A stretch of 64,000 nt of DNA from Mycteria americana (Eukaryota > Chordata > Aves > Ciconiiformes > Ciconiidae): contig NW_027445436.1 in NCBI RefSeq assembly GCF_035582795.1, positions 4,710,770 to 4,774,769 on the forward strand, written 5' to 3'. Within the stretch, counting starts at the first letter, position 1; each line of letters starts with the position of its first letter. Both the position numbers and the translations under genes were made by a program. This document shows, piece after piece, positions 55,668 through 64,000 of the stretch. The notes beneath the pieces were generated by a model. That model saw only the letters and a program-made list of their open reading frames with translations. It was not told where the DNA came from and searched no databases.

Positions 55668-57084
55668 GCCCACCCAACCCCCCCCCCCAGATAAAATGTG
55701 AGAACTTCTTTTTCCCAGAGCATGAAATGAAGGACTCAAAGACTGTGTATCAGTGAAAAGAAGAAACTGACCTTTTAATGCAAACTAAAGAAAACCAATA
55801 CATACACGTGTACTGTAAAAGCTACTTTATATAGGGATAACTCTATATTTTTCACATCAATAATTATAGATACACTTTCCAGACTGTCTTTGCAAAGAGC
55901 CATGAGATATTAGAAAACTTTTGCTTCTGCAATTGAAGGAAGTGCCTGTCATCACCATAACAACTACTTGCATGCTCAAAATTAAAATTATTTTCCTTTT
56001 CTAATTGTGATCCTGGCTGCAGATGAACTCTAACAGAGATGATATCATCAACTAGCTGCTGCTAGATTTATTGGCATTTGCTTCTATGCCTGGCTTTCAT
56101 TTTGTGATTATTTTCTGACATTTGCTTTTGTTGCATCACAGAAAGTCTCCACAAGTAACAGAGCAATAAATCCAACAAAAAATAAGACAGATTTCCTCAT
56201 CAACAAAACAGAGTGATGTTGGAATGTGTGTAAACTTACTTTTAAAAGCAATAAATCAGTGTTAAATTAAACAGTTGGATTACTTGTCTTGAAGAATGTT
56301 TTGTATTTAAGAAAACATCGATTGTGAAGTACGTGATATAATAAGACACACCTAAAAGTTAAACTCTGGTTTCAGTTCAAGCCTCCAGTTTCCTTGCCTA
56401 TGGGATGCATCTGAACTTCAGAAGCTGCTGTGAACTTGAGAGAGAGATTGAGGGGCAGACAGACAGACGAGGACAGTCAGGTTGAGAGGGGTTGCACTAA
56501 GTGGCTTACTTCAAACCTCCTTTCCACATTTCACACGGATCCCTTGCTACCCCAGACCTGCAGTTGTAAGACTGCCTTGCAGAGCTATCTTTCATTTATT
56601 GTGTCAGAGTTAAATATTGTAAATGGTCTAAATAATTTAATACTATTATTATCTAAATGCTAATTTTATCATTTCTGCATCATGACACAGATACATAGCA
56701 TGTAGGAGACTGCATTAGAGGCAGAAATCTCTGGTTTTTAAAATGAAACCTCCCCATTTTAAGAGCATTCATAAATGGCTATAAAGATGCTAACAAATTC
56801 CCTGTACTTTTCTAGGAAAAAAAACCCCAACAACAGCAAACAAAACAAAACCAACACCCAACACCCCCCCCCCCCGCCACCTGCAAAACAAGCACAAATT
56901 CATCTAGCTGAGAAGGGATCTGTGACAATTGCCCTTCTGCTGGAGTTGTGCCTGCCCTTAGCTTTGAATTTCTTGCCAGCCAAGCTAGGCCAGGTATTCG
57001 TTTCAGCGAACAAATATCACAGGGTAAATAACATCAAGAGGGCTCGAAGCTTTTCTAATCGGAAAGCACCAACAGACGACCCTG
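54661..57084. other. Non-coding DNA with simple repeats
   Basis: No gene recognised. It holds poly-C/poly-A tracts near 55066-55085 and 56862-56875, a poly-A at about 55422-55437 and a TTA microsatellite at 55625-55667. Confidence 0.5.
55625..55667. repeat. (TTA)n microsatellite
   Basis: About 14 uninterrupted TTA units, followed by a G and a poly-C tract. Confidence 0.95.
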
Positions 57085-57114
57085 GCTTGACTGAGAGCTG
57101 CTTCTCAGTCAAGC
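57085..57114. repeat. Perfect 12-bp-stem hairpin
   Basis: The arm GCTTGACTGAGA is exactly complementary to TCTCAGTCAAGC, with a 6-base GCTGCT loop. It lies outside any recognised element. It is too short for a typical microRNA precursor. Confidence 0.95.
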
Positions 57115-60100
57115 GAGCCCCTCTCTTTTGACAGTGGGTTTCACTGGGGACACTCAAGTACTCTAAACGTTTTCTGAAGGCTTATCAACATCTTGGGAGC
57201 TTGAATTAGTTTTGGGTTTTTATTATCTCTCTCTCTTCCCTTTACAAAGCGAATTATTCGAGGCAATATTAGTTAGTTCTTCTTTCACTTACACTGAGGA
57301 AGGTTATATAGCTAGAAATTAACTTTCAGGAGGAAGAGTACGTCCAAAGGTCCCCTTTAGAGTTTGCCACCTATTCTCACTGCCCTTGCCTTTCCAAGGC
57401 GAACTCCCCACTGCCCTTCCCCTGGGAGGGCTGGCAAGTTCCTGGGGCACCCCGGGGCTCGCCTCTGCTCTGGCAATGCCGAGCAGGGAGCGCAGGACTG
57501 GTCCTCGAGGTAACTGCGTATAGTGATCCAGGGACAGGACAAAACGCTGTCAGAAATAAGCGCCTGCCAAGAGGCTGAGGTTAAGGATGGTCCATGAGAG
57601 CTTCACTCTTCTGGCTCTTTGGGAATGTATGAAGGCTCATTCATTTCGCAGCAAACTAAATGAAAGTGCTTCTGCATGAATGTAGAAATAGAAATGTGCA
57701 CTCCCTTTTTCCCCCTAAGCAGGCAGTGTGAATAAGACATTGACAGATGGCTGAAAGACAAGAAAAGTAATTTCAAACTACTTTGAAGGGTTACAGAAAG
57801 AGGTGTCCTCCTAGAGATAGGGAAGATTTGCTTATTTCCTTTCAAAGAGAGAAGAACAATTTCCAAAGAGGGAAATAGAATAGTTTTGCTCTATTTTTAC
57901 TGGAAACTTTCTGCGCTCCCCACGTGGAGGGGAGCCTGGACAGGGAAAAACACGTTTAAAATGAGCCTTTCCTTCTGGCAAAGAGTGGCCTAGTGAAAAT
58001 GGCCAGTGTCGCCGTCTCCGCGGGCTCAGGCTAAGAGGCAGTGAGTGACCTGTTCCTAGGAAGTGAGGCAGTCCTCAAAAGAAGTCCTCAAAAGACAAGG
58101 GGATGGTGCTCAATGAAGCTCTCATCAAGGAGGCCTCCAGGAAGCTGCGACCATGAGGCTCCTGGGTGTGGGGACAGGAAACAAACGGATTCCCGACCGC
58201 CCTACCCTCCAGCCTGCCCTGAGCCGGGAGGTGGCCCGAGAGGTGAGCCTCGAGGCGCAGGGCGCGGGAGCCAAATGCCTCCCCCGAGGGAAAGTGCCTG
58301 CAACTTGGTGCCCTGCGCTGGAGCCAGGGGGTAGAGGCCAGGAAGGAGACTCGGTGTCTCCCCTGGTCAGGGTGGTGCTTGTGCTCAGGGACTTCTCCTG
58401 AGGGCCCTTGGCAGAGCTGGACTGGGACGGACCATCGTTTGGACCAGGAGGTGCTCAAACAAAACCCCGGGCTCAGCTCTGAAACCCATCCTGCTCCTCT
58501 CCTTGATCAGGGAGGTGAGTTGTACCGAGTCAGCAGTGGTCAGCAGCCCAGAGGAGTTTAACAAGCAATTAACTTTTTTTTTCCCCCTTCTTCTTCCCCT
58601 GCTTTGGAGCAGCAGACACGCAAAGAGCTTTGCCTTACAACCTGCAGGGATTTAGGTGTTTTGCTGAAGTGACAGTGAAGTGATCAAACCATGGCATGCG
58701 GCTGCATGCCTGCCCCCGATCCAGCCAAGTGGAGCCTCGCTGGGAGCCGGGGAGCGGCGGGAGGACGGCAGGAGAATTTCCTGACAGGACAAGGCAGAGG
58801 GCGTGGTCATGCCACTTTTCCCTTCCTTTCTCTTTGCTGCCGAGAAAGTTGCTCGTCAGCTCTCCAGCAAGACTAAGCGGCTGCTCGGGAGCGCCTCTCT
58901 GAGGGCCACAGTTAACGAGCCCCCGGGCTTACCACAGGGCCCTGCCGGAAGCCTGCCAGGTTCCTCCCTTTCCCTTCCTCCTCTCGGATGGAAAAGCTGC
59001 GGTGGTGGGATGGGGGACCTTTTGACTTCTTTGACACAGCAAGGACAGGTCAGAGGAAGGGCAGGGAGTGCAGTGGCACAGGTAAGGCCGCAGGGGAAAA
59101 GAGTTTGCCGTGGAAAAAAAACTGATGGTGATGCAGGTTGAGAGTCACGGAGCGGCCCGGGGGGCTTCACCGCCACGGCCGAGGACGCTGGGATGGGGCA
59201 GGAAGGAACTTTTCTGAAAGTCCTGGGGGCCCTCCGTCCCCTGGCTGCGGCGGGCGATTTATCCTGCGGAGGCGCTGTCCATGGTGCCGGGCGGCTTTAT
59301 GCTTACGGAGCACCTGAAAAATATGATCAGTGAGATGGAGGGAACGATGGGGCTACCTGTTTATTTCTGCCCTATACGCGCTCCCCCTTTTCGAGAAGAA
59401 TTGTCACTTTGATCCACATAACCAACTGGCAGAGCAGTCGAGTAGGGAGCCCATGGAAAATACTGAAATAGCAAACACCACCCCATAATCTTGATCTCTC
59501 ATAGTTCAGAAAGTACAAAGGAGAACATTTCCAATTCAAAAAAACATTTTAAGTCCACTTAAAAAGAGGTGGTGGTGGTAATCTTCCAAGAAATCCAGAC
59601 AGCCCAGCCCCCAATCTGAGAACGAATCAGAGACTCCTAGCTGAATTAGCAAAGAAACTGAGCAGGAGCGAAGGTAGAAGCTGCATGTGTAAAAAAGGGA
59701 ACAAAGATCAGAAAGAGCTAGCAACAGTGATCAGGAACTGTCAGCGTCTCACTATTTGCTATGAACCACTAGATCAATGTTTACAAGTTCCATGTAATGT
59801 TAATAGCTTTCTCTACAAAACGTAGACCAGGAGGACTGGGCACAATATCGGTGAGCAAGTTATTTTTGTACCTGTATGTTGTGGGGGACGAGACACGGAT
59901 GTGGAGGTATCAAGTACTTTACTATATAAAACAAAACAAAATTTCATCATTTGGCGAGTCAAGCTCAGAAAGAGAAGGTGTAAAACTGTCCCGAGGATGC
60001 AAGGAAAGTTTATCTGCCAGATAATCAATAGCTATGACCAGTGTCACCCTGGCAGGTTTCGCGGGGGGGAGGGGGGCAGGTGGATGCCTGCTGGGCGGCC

Positions 60101-60381
60101 AAGCCTGTAGCTGGGCGGCCCCTTACCCCCCACCACCCCGGGCTCCCGCAGGACCTCACACCGGCCCTGCCTCCCCAGCGGAGCTTCTGCGAGGGGTCGA
60201 TTAGTCTGCGCGCCTCATTCCCAAGCCTGCTTTACAGAGGTGTCGTGCAACAGCACCTTGAAAGACTTTTTGTTAAGGCAACTCTCAGCTCTGACAGTGA
60301 GACGGTTCCTGCCAGGGGGGTGACAGGGATGGAGCACTTTTTCTTTACTATTTTTATTTTATTTCCCATCATGTTTCACTT
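57115..60381. other. GC-mixed non-coding DNA, no gene recognised
   Basis: GC-rich patches lie at about 57400-57500, 58140-58400, 58690-59290 and 60050-60230. Overlapping open frames of up to 127 codons on both strands show no domain I recognise and no clear splice structure. A non-coding transcript is possible. A 13-base direct duplication (GTCCTCAAAAGA) lies near 58071-58096. Confidence 0.4.
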
Positions 60382-61471
60382 TGTGGTGAGTTGACCCTGG
60401 CTGGACGCCAGGTGCCCACCAAAGCCGCTCTATCACTCCTCTCCTCAGCCGGACAGGGGAGAGAAAATATAACGAAAGGCTAGTGGGTCGAGATAAGGAC
60501 AGGGAGATCACTCAGCGCTTACCATCACGGGCAAAACAGACTCGACTCGGGGAAATTAGTTTAATTTATTGCCAATCAAATCAGAGTAGAATAATGAGAA
60601 ATAAAACCAAATCTTAAAACACCTTCCCCCCACCCCTCCCTTCTTCCGGGGCTTGACTTCACTCCCGATTTCTCTACCTCCTCCCCCTGAGCGGCACAGG
60701 GGAATGGGGAATGGGGGGTTGCAGTCAGTTCATCACACATTGCCTTTGCCGCTCCTTCCTCCTCAGGGGGAGGACTCCTCACACTCTTCCCCTGCTCCAG
60801 CATGGGGTCCCTCCCATGGGAGACAGTCCTCCATGAACTTCTCCAATGGGAGTCCTTCCCACAAGCTACAGTTCTTCACAAACTGCTCCAGCATGGGTCC
60901 TTCCCATGGGGTCACAAGTCCTGACAGCAAACCTGCTCCAGCGTGGGCTCCTCTCTCCACAGGTTCACAGGTCCTGCCAGGAGCCTGCTCCAGCGCAGGC
61001 TCTCCACAGGGTCACAGCCTCCTTTGGGCACATCCACCTGCTCCAGCTTGGGGTCCTCCACAGGCTGTAGGTGGATATCTGCTCCACTGGTAACCTCCAT
61101 GGGCTGCAGGAGGACAGCCTGTCTCACCATGGTCTTCACCACAGGTTGCAGGGGAATCTCTGCTCTGGCGCCTGGAGCACCTCCTCCCCCTCCTTCTTCA
61201 CTGACCTTGGTGTCTGCAGAGTTGTTTCTCTCACATATTCTCACTCCTCTCTCCGGCTGCTGTTGCGCAGCAACTTTTCCCCTTCTTAAATCTGTTATCA
61301 CAGAGGCGCTACCACCGTCGCTGATTTGCTCAGCTTTGGCCAGTGGCGGGTCTGTCTTGTAGCCGTCTGGCATTGGCTCTATTGGATATAGGGGAAGCTT
61401 CTAGCGGCTTCTCACAGAAGCCACCCCTGTAGCCCCCTGCTACCAAAACCTGGCCATACAAACCCAATACA
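60382..61471 (-). repeat. Solo LTR, family B (long-R type)
   Basis: On the minus strand it runs from TGTATTGGGTTTG to AACTCACCACA. The flanks CACTT (60377-60381) and CCCTT (61472-61476) differ by one base. It is closely similar to 23077-24168 along its whole length, including the CTGCTCC-start minisatellite and the TATA-like and AATAAATTAAA-type regions. The open frame seen in the 23077 copy is split here between two frames (60763-60960 and 60912-61373), so it is not intact in this copy. Confidence 0.87.
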
Positions 61472-64000
61472 CCCTTTTTTTTTCTTTCTTTTTTCTTTTT
61501 TTTTTTCTACAAGGTGGGAAGGCGGTATGAGCCTGGCGCGTCTGTCTGCAACAAGCGTTTGGAAATCATTGAGAAATAAAAAGTTCTCCCCTCCAAGGCA
61601 CGTAACTAACACAAACTTCTCAGGTGCTGATCTATGCTAGAAACCCACTTCCTCCAGAAAAGGCTTTTCTGGTTACTTTTATTGAAATACCGTGAGATTC
61701 TTCTGCGAAGAGATTCTGAGATTCTGAGAATCTCTTCCCCCCTCCAGATTCCCAACCCTCTGCCTATGTCTTGTACAGGGTCAGAAAATCATTACGATAT
61801 ATGTTAATTGAAATAAGTCCTTTAAAAAACTCTCTCCTATAGGAGAACTTAGAGGGACGCAAGGTTGCAAACTGTATATATAAGGTCACAATTTGGAGAC
61901 CAGAGACGTTTCAGTTTATCGACAAAGTTAAACTTGGGCGGCATGTCTCCTTGAGCCCTAAGATTTGCAGTTCACCTACACATCTGAGACGTCCTCCAGA
62001 AGTGTGAATGAATACTTTTTTTTTTTAAATTAACTCAAAACAACAGCTAAAATTTTCTACTGGACTGGGCGCGGCAGCAGGGGTGGGGGGGAATCTTCAC
62101 CCACTTTACTGTCGCTCTGTTCCCATTACTAAATTCTTTCCTCCTCATAACAAAATGTTCAAAACCTAAGTGTGTCATAACTGGAGCATGAAGGACCACT
62201 CAACAGAAAGAATAAAACTGCTCTGAATGGGTGAAATGAAACCCACTGGTCACTGCTGGTTTGATGAGAAAGAGGGTGATTGTCTGCATTTTCACATTTA
62301 GCCACTTTTTGTCACCATTTAAATTACAGTGCTTAGAATGCTGAAATTTAGAGATGCAATAAAGCTGCTTGTCTGACTCTACTTTGAGGTAATAATGCTA
62401 GTGGGTCTGAAATCCAGATCTACCGGATTACTGGTTAGTTATCACTAACCTCTAGGTTTACCTTCAAACGGAATTCAGTTACAAAGAGCTTGGAAAGATT
62501 TTGCATGTGTTCAAGAGGCACAAAACCTTTAATTTTCTGAGGAGTAAAAACTCCCCAAGAAACTTCATATAGCTCCTTAGGTTTTGCTTAGCATACACGA
62601 TAAAACATTGATTGTCGCAGTTTGGTGACCCATTAAATTTGGGGGTTAGTTTTCTCTTCAGACCAGAGCATATAATTACAAATAAAGAGCTGTCGTTGAT
62701 CTAGTGAAATACTCGCAAACACATGCAATCCAAAATGGAACAGAAAAGTGAAAAACTGATATTATGACTATATGATGATAAATGGCATCTCCTTCCAAGT
62801 TTCTCAAGAAGTACATTTTTCACATTTTTTTTCGAGTATGTCAATATAATGTGTGCATACACACATGCGTGCGCACCTGTAAGATCCAGATATCTACAAA
62901 TGTGTGCATGGACATACACACATTTCTCAACTCTGTAAGACTTAGTTCTATCAAAGTGTATGATAGATGTAGACATTCTTGTCAGCTTATTCTTAGTTTG
63001 GCTGACTAGAGAACCGTGCAATATGTGACTCCACGCAGTTTTAGATGTGACATTTTTTCATTTGTACTTTTGAATGAAATTCCTAGAGGGAAAAACGATT
63101 AATGATGTTTCTCGGGGACAGAGGAAAAACGTGCATTCCCATGAAAAGCAGCATCTTTTGACTGAATCCAAGAGAATCATACCATGATAACTGTAATCAG
63201 TGTGTTGTAATGTGTGCACAACGCAGATGAGATGAGGGGTTTTTTTGCCCCCAGTCCTCCTGTGTTTGGGGATCCGCACGAGGAAGTTGGCTGGCTGTTT
63301 TCCTCGCGGAACATTTTTTTGTGCTCCGTCTCTTTGGCAAGGAAAAATTATGCTCGTTTGGCCCATTGCTCCAGACATAGCATTTCAGCTTGCACATCGG
63401 TGTGCAAACCCCTTGGGCAGGACAGGGCATGAGCCTTTCGGTCATGACAAACTGGGAATTCTGCTGTAGATTCAATCCCACCTTTTGGCCAGTTTTGGAC
63501 TCCCAGTCCCAAAGTTACCTACGGCACAGGCTGTTGCATGATGTCAGATGTTACGGAGTTTACCAGTGATGAAATCTGAGATGGCTCATGTCGGACCTCT
63601 GTCTGCTAAAGACATCACTGCATGAAAGATCAGTGGTGTGAAACTTTAAAAACCTCGATCCAAACGAATAAATTAAATCAACATTCATCCCTCTTAAGTG
63701 TGCTTTAAGACTATCATTATTCCCTTTTTACACTACACAGATACGGAGATAAACGCTGGGATACTTTCATGACTTCGTCTCTTCTAGCTTCAGTGGGAGT
63801 CTATTTTGTGCTATTTCCCCTTTAAGCAACTAATGCTCCCAGCGCAGTCTCCGTGGGTAGGAGACTCCTCCTTCTTCCAGTCCGACCCCCACAACAAAGA
63901 TTCTTCCCTGGCGAGGAAGGAGCTGAAGCTTTGTTAAGCATCGATTAAACCTCTTTCCCAGTCTCCAGACGATTTATTTTGTTCAGATTAATGGAGGATT
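61472..64000. other. Non-coding DNA to the window end, no gene seen
   Basis: It has a T-rich run at 61472-61507 and an 11-bp-stem hairpin (GAAGAGATTCT paired with AGAATCTCTTC) at 61707-61737. The rest is unremarkable. Open frames of up to 106 codons have no recognisable motif. Confidence 0.5.

Noticed and set aside
58041..59176. Coding exons of a second gene
   Set aside because: Frames on both strands are open for similar lengths because of GC content. No domain, start context or splice pair stands out.
60653..61362. 146- and 139-codon + strand open frames
   Set aside because: They are antisense to the family-B LTR and mirror similar frames at 23404-23768, as expected of a repeat.

Overview
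The window looks like bird genomic DNA, probably from a passerine or another neoavian. Two things point there. One is a recognisable NR2F1 (COUP-TF1) gene on the + strand. The other is a dense set of avian endogenous-retrovirus LTRs, mostly solo, several with intact 5-bp target-site duplications that I could match by eye. I see no other host protein-coding gene, no tRNA or rRNA, and no recognisable CR1 3' end.

Layout. 1-2927 is the 3' part of an old provirus with a broken env and its 3' LTR. 2977-6227 is a cluster of LTRs. 6228-13335 is AT-rich DNA with no gene I can see. 13336-18127 is a second LTR cluster, including one LTR inserted inside another. 18290-33100 is mostly non-coding, with GC/CpG-rich patches and four more LTRs or LTR fragments (19693-19962, 19963-20690, 23077-24168, 25196-25709). 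34250-42800 holds the NR2F1 locus: an upstream CpG patch, the promoter, a long 5' UTR, coding exon 1 (36956-37394), a 4.4-kb intervening region, the last coding exon (41834-42114) and the 3' UTR. Downstream to 64000 are LTRs at 44889, 46747, 50390 and 60382 in otherwise anonymous non-coding DNA.

The main anomaly is that NR2F1 has no middle coding exon. In the COUP-TF family that exon encodes most of the ligand-binding domain, about 177 residues, and nothing like it is found in the intervening 4.4 kb or elsewhere in the window. The two remaining exons carry amino-acid changes at positions that are close to invariant in vertebrates, including the arginine just after the last zinc-binding cysteine of the DNA-binding domain. 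Both exons abut the missing one in the same phase, so a direct exon 1 to exon 3 splice would stay in frame. Together with heavy LTR invasion around a developmental regulator whose surroundings are usually transposon-poor, this fits a decaying extra copy. Because NR2F1 is Z-linked in birds (from memory), a W-chromosome gametolog is the most attractive explanation. A local assembly deletion, or a germline-restricted-chromosome copy in a songbird, are the main alternatives.

The second structural oddity is a perfect 40-bp-stem palindrome inside the LTR at 46747-47581. It sits next to a related 10-bp hairpin and looks like the product of fold-back template switching.
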